NCBI GenBank assembly: GCA_905214345.1
Contig: CAJMLV010000023.1
Coordinates: 1 to 45,626 of the forward strand
Source: an uncultured bacterium
GTDB lineage: Bacteria; Bacillota; Clostridia; Oscillospirales; Ruminococcaceae
DNA length: 45,626 nt
Reading direction: 5' to 3'
Both the position numbers and the translations under genes were made by a program. Below the pieces are notes generated by a model. It saw nothing but the letters and a program-made list of their open reading frames with translations, had not been told where the DNA came from and searched no databases. Shown piece after piece: positions 1 through 7,352 of this stretch (its first letter is position 1; every line of letters starts with the position of its first letter).

Positions 1-567
1 GGAGCAGCGGGTGATGTTGATGGGCATGCCGTAGGTATCATGGAAAGCCATGACAAACATATCAGCGCTGGCCTTGGAGCTGGAGTAGGGGCTGTGGGGG
101 CACAGCGGGGTGGTCTCGGTGAAGTAGCCGTCGGGGCCCAGGGCGCCGTAGACTTCGTCGGTGGAAACCTGCAGGTACTTCTTGCCTTCCTTCCAGGTGC
201 GGGCTTCGGCATCGTACCAGGCGTTCTTGCAGCACTGCAGCAGGTTCACGGTGCCCAGGACATTGCTTTCCACAAAGATCTCGGGGTTCTTGATGCTGCG
301 GTCCACGTGGCTTTCCGCCGCAAAGTTGATCACATAGTCGGGATCATACTCTTCCATCAGGCGGGTGACCAGTTCACGGTCGCAGATGTCGCCCTGCACA
401 AAGATGTGACGGGCGTCGCCCTCAATGTCCTTGAGGTTTTCCAGGTTGCCGGCATAGGTCAGCTTGTCCAGGTTGACGATGCGGATGTCCTGATGTTTTT
501 CCAGCATATAGTGCACAAAGTTGGAACCGATGAAACCGGCACAACCGGTGGCAAGATAAGTCTTCAT
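1..567 (-). CDS. rfbB: dTDP-glucose 4,6-dehydratase RfbB (partial, 3' end beyond the window)
   Basis: Converts dTDP-glucose to dTDP-4-keto-6-deoxyglucose, second step of dTDP-L-rhamnose synthesis in the cytoplasm. The 189 visible residues start MKTYLATGCAGFIGSNF, the NAD-binding Rossmann glycine motif of extended short-chain dehydrogenases. They go on through VINFAAESHVDRSI, the VSTDEVYG strand and SPYSSSKA, which supplies part of the catalytic YxxxK (full-length family members have about 340 residues). The start is fixed by GGAGAATAAACT just upstream, inside the end of rfbD. Only 3 bases separate it from the rfbD stop, so the two are cotranscribed. The C-terminal half that binds the sugar nucleotide is missing because the window ends. 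Confidence 0.96.
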   Translation of the reverse strand, partial: MKTYLATGCAGFIGSNFVHYMLEKHQDIRIVNLDKLTYAGNLENLKDIEGDARHIFVQGDICDRELVTRLMEEYDPDYVINFAAESHVDRSIKNPEIFVESNVLGTVNLLQCCKNAWYDAEARTWKEGKKYLQVSTDEVYGALGPDGYFTETTPLCPHSPYSSSKASADMFVMAFHDTYGMPINITRCS

Positions 568-570
568 AGT

Positions 571-1482
571 TTATTCTCCATCCCAGTTTTTGAAAAAGTC
601 GTTGATGGCGTCCTTCCAGTCCCGCATATCGTCGCCCACGGTGCAGCGCAGGGCACAGTTGTCCAGGGCGCTCCAGGCCGGGCGGTTGGCGCTTTCGGGG
701 TGCGCGGCGGCATATTCGGCGCTGGTGCAGGGCTTGACGGTGCAGGGCAGGTTGGCCAGGCGCATGATCTCGGAGGCAAAGTCGTACCAGCTGCAAACAC
801 CGTTGCAGGTGCAGTGGTAGGTGCCGTAATCATGGCTCACCGCCAGTTTGAGCAGATGGTAAGCCAGGTCCACCGCGTTGGTGGGGTTGCCCATCTGGTC
901 GTTGACCACCGTGATCTCGCTGTGGGTCTTGCCCAAATTGACCATAGTCTTGACGAAGTTCTTGCCGTGGTAGCCGTACAGCCAGGCAGTGCGCACGATA
1001 AAGTGGCGGCGGCAGAAGCGCTGCACATACTGTTCGCCCAGCAGCTTGGTCTGGCCGTAAGCCGAAACCGGTGCGGGCAGGCAGCATTCGTCCAGCGGCG
1101 TGTGCCCGTCGGGACCGTTGGGGGTGCCGGGGAACACATAATCGGTGGAAACATGGATCAGCCGGGCATTGATCTTGTCACAGGCCAGGGCCAGGTTGCG
1201 GGGCCCCAGGGCGTTGACCTTGAAAGCCGCATCCCGGTTGGTTTCGCAGCCGTTGACGTTGGTGAAAGCCGCACAGTTGATGACGGTGTCCGGCTGATGG
1301 CGGCGGATATAAGCCACGGTGGCTTCCCGGTCGGTGATGTCCAGTTCGTCAATATCCACGGGAATCACGGTAGCCTTGCGCAGCCGGTCGGGCAGCGGCC
1401 CCAGGATGCACCCTTCCTCCCGAAGCTGCCGCTGCAGCTCGGCCCCAAGCTGCCCACGGCAGCCGGTGATCAGAATTTTCAT
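571..1482 (-). CDS. rfbD: dTDP-4-dehydrorhamnose reductase RfbD
   Basis: Reduces dTDP-4-keto-L-rhamnose to dTDP-L-rhamnose with NAD(P)H, the last step of the pathway. The 303-residue product begins MKILITGCRGQLGAEL (nucleotide-binding motif). It carries HVSTDYVFPG and VSAYGQTKLLGEQ with the YxxxK pair, then FIVRTAWLYG and the NQMGNPT-like segment VVNDQMGNPTNAVDLA, all typical of RmlD. Length is normal for the family. AAGGAG lies about 11 bases before the ATG. It is the middle gene of rfbA-rfbD-rfbB, 22 bases after rfbA. Confidence 0.97.
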   Translation of the reverse strand: MKILITGCRGQLGAELQRQLREEGCILGPLPDRLRKATVIPVDIDELDITDREATVAYIRRHQPDTVINCAAFTNVNGCETNRDAAFKVNALGPRNLALACDKINARLIHVSTDYVFPGTPNGPDGHTPLDECCLPAPVSAYGQTKLLGEQYVQRFCRRHFIVRTAWLYGYHGKNFVKTMVNLGKTHSEITVVNDQMGNPTNAVDLAYHLLKLAVSHDYGTYHCTCNGVCSWYDFASEIMRLANLPCTVKPCTSAEYAAAHPESANRPAWSALDNCALRCTVGDDMRDWKDAINDFFKNWDGE

Positions 1483-1504
1483 TCGCTACAGTCTCCTTCG
1501 CTGC

Positions 1505-2389
1505 TCAATACTTGAGCTTGTCGTCCGCGACGTTGCGCAGATGCGCGCCGTAGGGGCTCTTGCCGTAACGCTCGGCGCTTTCCAGCAGTTTGGCACGGCT
1601 GATCCAGCCGTACTTGTAAGCGATCTCTTCCGGCGCCGAGATCTTGATGCCCTGGCGCTGTTCGATCATCCGCACAAAGTCGGCAGCCTCCACCAGGCTG
1701 TCCATCGTACCGGTATCCAGCCAGGCATAGCCGCGGCCCAGCAGCTGCACATCCAGCTGACCAGCCTGCAGATACATTTCGTTGAGGGTGGTGATCTCCA
1801 GTTCACCGCGGGCGCTGGGCTTGACCTGCTTGGCACGCTCCACCACGTCTTTGCTGTAGAAATACAGACCGGTGACGGCGTAGTTGCTCTTGGGAACAGC
1901 AGGCTTTTCCTCAATGGAGGTGGCGCGGCCTTCCTCGTCAAACGCCACAACGCCGAAGCGCTCGGGGTCGTTGACATAGTAGCCGAACACGGTGGCGCGG
2001 CCGGCCTCGGCATTGGCGGCGGCAGCCTTCAGGCGCTTGGAGAAGCCGGCACCATAGAAAATGTTGTCGCCCAGCACCATGGCGCAGGCGTCATCACCGA
2101 TGAACTCCTCACCCAGCAGGAACGCCTGGGCCAGACCGTCGGGAGAAGGCTGGACCTTGTACTGCAGGTGTACGCCGTACTGGGAACCGTCCCCCAGCAG
2201 CTGTTCAAAGCGCGGGGTATCGGTGGGAGTAGAGATGATGAGGATGTCCTGGATGCCCGCCAGCATCAGAGTGGACAGCGGGTAATAGATCATGGGCTTG
2301 TCATACACAGGCAGCAACTGCTTGGAAGTGACCATGGTCAGGGGGTACAAGCGTGTACCGGCGCCGCCGGCAAGGATGATACCTTTCAT
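1505..2389 (-). CDS. rfbA: glucose-1-phosphate thymidylyltransferase RfbA
   Basis: Makes dTDP-glucose from glucose-1-phosphate and dTTP, the first and usually feedback-controlled step of dTDP-rhamnose synthesis. The 294 residues start MKGIILAGGAGTRLYPLT, the nucleotidyltransferase signature, followed by KQLLPVYDKPMIYYPL, LGDNIFYG and the IEEKP motif, in the order seen in RmlA. The length (about 290) is typical. CAGGAG precedes the ATG at a good distance. First gene of the operon, transcribed from the promoter at 2464-2492. No rfbC (3,5-epimerase) lies between these genes; it may lie past the left edge. Confidence 0.97.
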   Translation of the reverse strand: MKGIILAGGAGTRLYPLTMVTSKQLLPVYDKPMIYYPLSTLMLAGIQDILIISTPTDTPRFEQLLGDGSQYGVHLQYKVQPSPDGLAQAFLLGEEFIGDDACAMVLGDNIFYGAGFSKRLKAAAANAEAGRATVFGYYVNDPERFGVVAFDEEGRATSIEEKPAVPKSNYAVTGLYFYSKDVVERAKQVKPSARGELEITTLNEMYLQAGQLDVQLLGRGYAWLDTGTMDSLVEAADFVRMIEQRQGIKISAPEEIAYKYGWISRAKLLESAERYGKSPYGAHLRNVADDKLKY

Positions 2390-2463
2390 AGTTATAACTC
2401 CTGTCTCGCAGTGCGCCCGCCCATCCCAAAGGGGCAGAAAGCGGCACGTTATTATTCTTTTTG

Positions 2464-2492
2464 ATTATAACGTAAAATCGAAATCCTGACAA
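2464..2492 (-). promoter_or_regulatory. sigma-A promoter of the rfbADB operon
   Basis: On the minus strand TTGTCA (2492-2487) and a perfect TATAAT (2469-2464) are separated by exactly 17 bases. The predicted transcript starts near 2457, leaving a leader of about 67 bases before rfbA. No hairpin terminator is evident in this leader. Confidence 0.8.
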
Positions 2493-2575
2493 GGGGCATA
2501 CAGGAAAAAGCGTATCGGTTTTACCGCCGAAAACCCGCCGGACGAAATTTCACACATGTACGAATGTATATAGAT

Positions 2576-2604
2576 TTGCATATTTCGCGCATTTTTGGTA
2601 AAAT
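2576..2604 (+). promoter_or_regulatory. candidate promoter of the AraC-family gene
   Basis: TTGCAT (2576-2581) and TAAAAT (2599-2604) are 17 bases apart, with a TG one base before the -10 box (extended -10). It would start RNA near 2611 and leave a leader of about 210 bases, long for an AraC gene, so a nearer unseen promoter is possible. Confidence 0.5.
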
Positions 2605-2822
2605 ACAGAGTATAAACAACGTTCGGCATGCAATTTTTTGTTCTTTCCGGCATACAGACAGATCAGTTTTGTAAAATATTTTCTTGCACTTTACCAGTTT
2701 AAAGGCTTAACCATAGGATTTCTTTTTCTGTTACTCCTCTGTTTTTGCGAATATTCTGCTGTGCGGCGCGCGCGGAACAGCGCGACCGCGTCCCCGCACA
2801 AGGGAAGGAAGTGATTGGGAAA

Positions 2823-3680
2823 ATGTTGACTTTCAACATGGACGTGGAGCCGTGCAGCCGGTGGCTTCGGACCACGCCCGGTGCCGCGGCGCTGGCCCAG
2901 CCATATTTCTGCACCGAGGCCGGCCTCTTTTACGGCCGGAGCCGGTTTGTCACCGCCCGCACCGACAAGGAATGTTTTCTTTTGCTCTTCACACTGGATG
3001 GCGCCGGTGTGGTGGAGCACAACGAAACACAGGCCACACTGGCCCCCGGATGCGCGCTGCTTCTGGACTGCCGTGTGCCCCAGAGCTTCGGCACCGCGCC
3101 GGAGTATGACCACTGGCATTTCTACTGGGCCCAGATCGAAGGCAGCGGTGTGCGAGCGCTGGCCCCGATCCTTTGCCCGGACAAGCACCTGTGCACGGTG
3201 ACCCTGCCCGAAGCCCAACCTCTGTTTGAGGAACTGCTGGAAGGCATTGCCACCGAAACAGCCGAGAGTGCGGTTTCCACCGCGCTGGCATTGCACAGCC
3301 TGCTGGCCCGCATGGCCCAACGCCAGCTGTCTGCCGATTCGGCTGCTGCCAACCGCCGGATGATCGACGAGGCGGTGGCACACATCCGGACCCATTACGC
3401 CGAACCGCTGTGCCTGGACGAACTGCTGACCAGCGCCCGCGTCAGCAAGAGTTATTTTCTGCGGCTGTTCCGTCAATACATGGGAACCACGCCGTATAAC
3501 TTCCTGCTGTGCTACCGCATCACCAAGGCCAAGGAACTGCTGGCCCAGACCGATCTGCCGGTGAGTGCCGTAGCCCATCAGGTGGGGTTTGGGGATGAGA
3601 GCAATTTTTCCACCCGATTCACCGCCATGGTGGGGCAAAGCCCGCTGCGGTACCGCAAGAGCGCACTGCGCGCCAGATAG
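2823..3680 (+). CDS. AraC-family transcriptional regulator
   Basis: 285 residues. The N-terminal half (about 1-165) resembles the cupin-like ligand-binding domain of AraC proteins; its segment FLLLFTLDGAGVVEHNETQ is typical. The C-terminal 100 residues (from about 180, MIDEAVAHIRTHYAEPL) form the two helix-turn-helix motifs, with VSKSYFLRLFRQYMG and the signature VAHQVGFGDESNFSTRFTAMVG. Such regulators often control sugar use in response to a carbohydrate. The ATG at 2823 is preferred because AGGAA lies 12 bases upstream; an open frame from 2745 adds 26 unlikely residues. Its target is not shown by context: neighbours are the divergent rfb operon and a convergent asparaginase. Confidence 0.9.
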   Translation: MLTFNMDVEPCSRWLRTTPGAAALAQPYFCTEAGLFYGRSRFVTARTDKECFLLLFTLDGAGVVEHNETQATLAPGCALLLDCRVPQSFGTAPEYDHWHFYWAQIEGSGVRALAPILCPDKHLCTVTLPEAQPLFEELLEGIATETAESAVSTALALHSLLARMAQRQLSADSAAANRRMIDEAVAHIRTHYAEPLCLDELLTSARVSKSYFLRLFRQYMGTTPYNFLLCYRITKAKELLAQTDLPVSAVAHQVGFGDESNFSTRFTAMVGQSPLRYRKSALRAR

Positions 3681-3701
3681 GACAGCTGTATGTGTAACAT
3701 A

Positions 3702-3755
3702 AAAATCCCCGCGGGGACTGTGGAACCTTCCACCGTCTCCGCGGGGTTTTTGTTT
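3702..3755. terminator. bidirectional terminator between the AraC gene and ansA
   Basis: A 12-pair stem (3707-3718 with 3735-3746, one G-U pair) encloses a second small stem TGGAA/TTCCA. TTTTTGTTT follows on the plus strand and an A run precedes it, giving a U run on the minus strand, so it can end both convergent genes. Confidence 0.85.
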
Positions 3756-3765
3756 ATAGCCGGTA

Positions 3766-4761
3766 TCAGAGCACGTCAAACTGCACCGGCGTCAGGAACA
3801 GGCGGGCCACCTCTTCCCTTTCGGTGGCCTGTCCCAGCGCCCACATCAGCTTGACGGCAGCCGCTTCGGGGGTCATGTCCCGGGCTTCCAGCACACCGGG
3901 CAGAGCCTTGGCGGCACGGCCCACCTCATACACAGCCAGGTCGCTGCCTTCGTGAGGGACCTGGGTGGTGAACACAACCAGCCGCCCCGCAGCGCACCAG
4001 TCCCGCACGGCGGCAAACAGTTCCCCGTCGTCCCCGCCGGGCAGACCGCCCACGCCGAAGCTTTCCAGGATCAGGGCTTTGCAATGCCCCGCCAGCAAGG
4101 GAATGATGTCCGCCCGCATACCCGGAACCAGGCGCAGCACGAACACCGCCGGGTCCAGCTTTTCGTAAAACCGCACGGGGCCCAGGTCCCGGGGTTTGGT
4201 CAGGAACGGAATCAGGCGCAGGTCCCGGAATTCGGCAGTGTTGGGATAATCGATGCTGGAAAAAGCATTGAAGCTCTTGGTTCGGGTCTTGCGGGCGCGG
4301 GTGCCCAGAATGACCTTGCCGTCGAACACCAGCTGCACGCCCCAGGCCGAATCGTGGCAGGCATACAGCACCGCCCTGTACAGGTTGTTGCGGGCGTCGG
4401 TATCCCGGTTATAGATAGACTTCTGGCTGCCGGTAAGCACCACCGGTTTGGGGCTCTGCTGAATCATGTAGGAAAGCGCCGCTGCGGTGTACGCCATGGT
4501 GTCGGTGCCGTGGGTAATGACAAAACCGTCATATTTATCGTAGTTGCGGCGGACTTCGGCGGCGATCTGTGCCCACTGTTCGGGGCCCACACTGGTGGAA
4601 TCCAGGTTGAACAGCTGCACCGCATCGATATGGCAGACCCCGGCCAGTTCCGGCACACAGGCCAGCAGCTCGTCGGAGGTGATCATGGGTGCCAGACCAC
4701 CTGCCGCGGTGGGGCGGCTGGCAATGGTGCCGCCAGTGGCAAGAAGAAGAATATGTTTCAT
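3766..4761 (-). CDS. ansA: L-asparaginase
   Basis: Hydrolyses L-asparagine to aspartate and ammonia. 331 residues, usual length for the family. The first motif ATGGTIAS places the nucleophile at Thr12, LDSTSVGP lies near 53-60, and VITHGTDTMAYTAAAL gives the second catalytic Thr86/Asp87 pair. The ARKTRTKSFNAFSS segment holds the conserved lysine. No signal peptide is visible: the few hydrophobic residues form the first beta strand, so it is a cytoplasmic type I-like enzyme. The ATG at 4761 is chosen because CCAAAGGAGT sits just upstream; the open frame extends 47 codons further without family similarity. Monocistronic from the promoter at 4796-4824. Confidence 0.94.
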   Translation of the reverse strand: MKHILLLATGGTIASRPTAAGGLAPMITSDELLACVPELAGVCHIDAVQLFNLDSTSVGPEQWAQIAAEVRRNYDKYDGFVITHGTDTMAYTAAALSYMIQQSPKPVVLTGSQKSIYNRDTDARNNLYRAVLYACHDSAWGVQLVFDGKVILGTRARKTRTKSFNAFSSIDYPNTAEFRDLRLIPFLTKPRDLGPVRFYEKLDPAVFVLRLVPGMRADIIPLLAGHCKALILESFGVGGLPGGDDGELFAAVRDWCAAGRLVVFTTQVPHEGSDLAVYEVGRAAKALPGVLEARDMTPEAAAVKLMWALGQATEREEVARLFLTPVQFDVL

Positions 4762-4795
4762 TGGATATTGACTCCTTTGGATGACTCTGTCCCCG

Positions 4796-4824
4796 ATTAT
4801 ATCACAATCAGGGGCTTCTGCACA
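4796..4824 (-). promoter_or_regulatory. extended -10 promoter of the asparaginase gene
   Basis: On the minus strand a perfect TATAAT (4801-4796) is preceded by TG plus one base (extended -10) and, 17 bases upstream, by TGTGCA (4824-4819). The 5' untranslated region would be about 28 bases. Confidence 0.65.
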
Positions 4825-4861
4825 GCATCCCCCTCTCTTTTTTGCCCCGCAAAAAGCGGGC

Positions 4862-4891
4862 TTGACAGGGCGGGTCCGGGCGTGGTACAGT
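4862..4891 (+). promoter_or_regulatory. promoter of the BlaI-M56-M23 operon
   Basis: Perfect -35 TTGACA (4862-4867), 18-base spacer and TACAGT (4886-4891). The RNA start would fall near 4898, directly before the palindrome at 4906-4921, so a repressor bound there would block initiation or early elongation. Confidence 0.7.
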
Positions 4892-4905
4892 GATAAAAGC
4901 AAGCA

Positions 4906-4921
4906 GTCTATTTAAATAGAC
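4906..4921. promoter_or_regulatory. perfect 16-bp palindrome, probable BlaI-type operator
   Basis: GTCTATTTAAATAGAC is a perfect inverted repeat placed just after the predicted start point of the operon that encodes a BlaI-family repressor. BlaI/MecI dimers bind short dyads in their own promoters, so autorepression is the likely role. The half site differs from the staphylococcal TACA/TGTA core, and binding is inferred. Confidence 0.6.
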
Positions 4922-4989
4922 CATCCAAAAACCGCCCTGCTGCGCGAGGTACCACAAACAGCGGGCTCAACCGGAAATGAGGTTTTTCC

Positions 4990-5370
4990 ATGGAAAAAAT
5001 GCTGCGCCTGGCAGAAGGCGAATACAAGTTTGCCACTCTGGTGTGGGAGAATGAACCCTTGCCCAGCGGGCAGCTGGTCCGGCTGGCCGCCGACGCCCTG
5101 GGCTGGAAAAAAAGCACCACCTACACCGTGCTGAAAAAGCTGTGTGAGCGGGGCATCCTGTGCAACAGTGACGGCACCGTGACCGCCCTGGTCAAGCAGA
5201 GCGCCGTACAACAGCAGGAAAGCACCGCCGTGGTGGAACGCACCTTCGGCGGCAGCCTGCCCCGGTTCGTGGCGGCTTTCCTGAACGAAAAGCCCATCAC
5301 CGAAGCGGAAGCCGCCGAGATACGGGCCATACTGGACGCTGCCCGGACAGAACAGGAGGACACGCAATGA
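4990..5370 (+). CDS. BlaI/MecI-family transcriptional repressor
   Basis: 126 residues, typical of penicillinase repressors. The N-terminal 70 residues form a winged helix: AEGEYKFATLVWENEPL, then recognition helix region KKSTTYTVLKKLCERGIL with a wing at NSDGTVTALV. The C-terminal part is the dimerisation region; FGGSLPRFVAAFL resembles the segment where BlaI is cut by its M56 partner. GAGG lies about 8 bases before the ATG. The stop overlaps the next start by 4 bases (ATGA at 5367-5370), coupling it to the M56 protein. No beta-lactamase gene is nearby, so it probably regulates this operon and perhaps other wall genes. Confidence 0.92.
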   Translation: MEKMLRLAEGEYKFATLVWENEPLPSGQLVRLAADALGWKKSTTYTVLKKLCERGILCNSDGTVTALVKQSAVQQQESTAVVERTFGGSLPRFVAAFLNEKPITEAEAAEIRAILDAARTEQEDTQ

Positions 5371-7340
5371 CCGAACTGCTGCAGCAATTGCTGATTGCCG
5401 GCGTCAGCGGCGCCGTCGCCGCCCTGGCCGCTCTGGGCGTTTGCGCCCTGCTGCGCCGCGCCCGGGCGCCGGGATGGCTGCTCTGCGTGTTGTGGCTGGC
5501 GGTAGGACTGCGGTTCGCGGTGCCGGGCGGTCTGGTTCCCATAACCCTGCCCCGGCCGGAAAGCGAGCCTTTGCAGCAGCTGGCCGACGCTGCAGAAACC
5601 ATCCGGGGCACCGCACCCGAACAAGCGGCGTCCCAGGTCGCCCAGGCGTTGGATGTGGCCGGGCTGGAACTGACCACCGAGGAAGAAACCGTCCGCACCG
5701 TCGACTGGGCTCTGCTGGCCGGAACGATCTGGGCCGCCGGCGCGGTGTTCTGCCTGGGCCGGGCAGGACTGGCCGGGGTCCGGCTTCGCCGCCGCGTCGC
5801 CCTTGCCTGCAAAACGGAGGACGGCTGCTACACCTGCGCGGAGGTGACGGTCCCCTTCACCCTGGGATTGCTGCACCCGCGCATCTATCTGCCTGCCGAC
5901 TTGCAGGGGGAGGCCCGCCGGGCGGTGTTGCTCCACGAACGCACCCACATCCGCCGGGGCGACTGCCTGACCAAGCCGCTGTATTATCTGGTGGTCTGCC
6001 TGCACTGGTGGAATCCCCTGGCCTGGCTGGCTTTTGCCCAGTTTGAACACGCCATGGAGTGTGCCTGCGATGAGGCCGCCGTCCGCAGCTGTACCGCCGC
6101 CCAGCGCAGCCTGTACTGCGAAAGTCTGCTGCGGTATGCCACCCGGCGGGTACCGGGCGGCGCGCTGGCTTTCGGCTCACCAAGTGCGGGGCAGAGAATT
6201 CTGCACGCGCTGCGCTACCGCGCTCCCGGCAAGGTGATGCTGGGTATCTGTGTGGCAGTGGCCGTTCTGACCGGAGCGGTGCTGCTGGCACGGCCCACCC
6301 TGGCCCAGGAGGCAGCCCCCGCCGCTGTTCCGGCATCCTCCCCGGCACAGAACGCTTCGCCGGAAGAAACGTCAACTGACACAGAAACTTTTTCTGGAGA
6401 GGACCCCGAAGCCAACCAGAGCCTGTACACCTCTTCCGGCATTGTGAATGAAGGCGGGTTTGACCCGGCGGGAGCTTTCGTCGTGCCCCTGGAAGAGTAC
6501 CGATACTATTCACGCCAGATGAGTTATTTCCACAAGGGCGACGATCTGGCCGCCGAGGCAGGCACGCCGGTGCTGGCATCGGCCGGGGGCGTGGTGACCA
6601 CCGCCCAGTTTCATTACAGCTACGGCAAGATGGTGATCATCGATCACGGAACAGATTCCGAAGGCCGCCACTGGTACACCCTGTACGCCCATCTGAAAGA
6701 TGTGCTGGTGGAGGAAAACCAGACGGTGGCTCAGGGTGATCAGATTGGCACGGTAGGCAGCACCGGAACCACCACTGGCAACGCTCTGCACTTTGAGCTG
6801 CGCTGTGACGATACGCTGCTGGCCCCTACCATGTATCTGCCTTACACCGAGACCGTCCCCGCCCTGGCAGCAGAGCAAGGCTTGCTGCTGAACGCCATGC
6901 TGGGTGATCCCGCCATTGCCAACGCCATTGCCCGGCGGGCCATCGGCATCCTGGCGCCGGATACGTTGGACTATCCCCTGCCGGAAAAGCATGAGATCAC
7001 CGTCGGATATGCCGCGGGTAACCACTTCGGGCTTGACCTGCGCACCGAGGAAGGCACCGACGTGCTGGCTGCCGCCGACGGCATAGTGCTCTTTGCGGGC
7101 TGGGACGACATCCACGGCTGGACGGTGATACTGGGCCACGGCAGCGACAGTGCCGACCGTCCCCTGCTGACCATGTACTCCCATCTGCAGAAAGAGCCTT
7201 CTGTGATGATGGGCCAGCTGGTAACTGTCGGGCAGGTCATCGCTCATTCGGGCAACACAGGCAATTCCACCGGCCCTCACCTGCATTTTGCCGTCTATCT
7301 GGACGGCATTGCCGTGGACCCGCAGACCTGGCTGAACTGA
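5367..7340 (+). CDS. M56 (BlaR1-type) membrane metalloprotease fused to two M23 endopeptidase domains
   Basis: 657 residues in one frame. Residues 1-300 are an M56 integral membrane protease: hydrophobic segments near 10-30, 38-56 and 115-135, the zinc motif HERTH at 190-194, the downstream CACDEAA acidic motif at about 233-238, and a last membrane helix near 292-312. Instead of the penicillin-binding sensor of BlaR1, the outer part carries two M23 (LytM) domains. The first (about 370-480) keeps H389xxxD393, YAH442 and His475 but has Ala473 where the HxH motif needs its first His. The second (about 535-657) is complete: H553xxxD557, SH606, H638xH640. By homology BlaR1 cleaves BlaI after sensing wall stress; M23 domains cut or bind peptidoglycan. 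Likely a wall-state sensor. Coupled to blaI-like (4-base overlap) and 12 bases before another M23 gene. Confidence 0.9.
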   Translation: MTELLQQLLIAGVSGAVAALAALGVCALLRRARAPGWLLCVLWLAVGLRFAVPGGLVPITLPRPESEPLQQLADAAETIRGTAPEQAASQVAQALDVAGLELTTEEETVRTVDWALLAGTIWAAGAVFCLGRAGLAGVRLRRRVALACKTEDGCYTCAEVTVPFTLGLLHPRIYLPADLQGEARRAVLLHERTHIRRGDCLTKPLYYLVVCLHWWNPLAWLAFAQFEHAMECACDEAAVRSCTAAQRSLYCESLLRYATRRVPGGALAFGSPSAGQRILHALRYRAPGKVMLGICVAVAVLTGAVLLARPTLAQEAAPAAVPASSPAQNASPEETSTDTETFSGEDPEANQSLYTSSGIVNEGGFDPAGAFVVPLEEYRYYSRQMSYFHKGDDLAAEAGTPVLASAGGVVTTAQFHYSYGKMVIIDHGTDSEGRHWYTLYAHLKDVLVEENQTVAQGDQIGTVGSTGTTTGNALHFELRCDDTLLAPTMYLPYTETVPALAAEQGLLLNAMLGDPAIANAIARRAIGILAPDTLDYPLPEKHEITVGYAAGNHFGLDLRTEEGTDVLAAADGIVLFAGWDDIHGWTVILGHGSDSADRPLLTMYSHLQKEPSVMMGQLVTVGQVIAHSGNTGNSTGPHLHFAVYLDGIAVDPQTWLN

Positions 7341-7352
7341 GGACAGCACCTT

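Larger units (their letters stand above)
2390..2822. other. intergenic region between divergent rfbA and the AraC gene
   Basis: 433 bases without a gene, markedly AT-rich. It holds the rfb promoter (2464-2492) and the plus-strand promoter candidate at 2576-2604. An open frame runs in from 2745 but lacks a ribosome site at its upstream start, so it is read as leader. No other structure is convincing. Confidence 0.6.

Noticed and set aside
40..1515. 491-residue plus-strand open frame
   Set aside because: It lies opposite rfbB/rfbD, reads as low-complexity Gly/Val/His/Gln-rich protein without motifs and has no ribosome site; it is the shadow of strongly supported genes.
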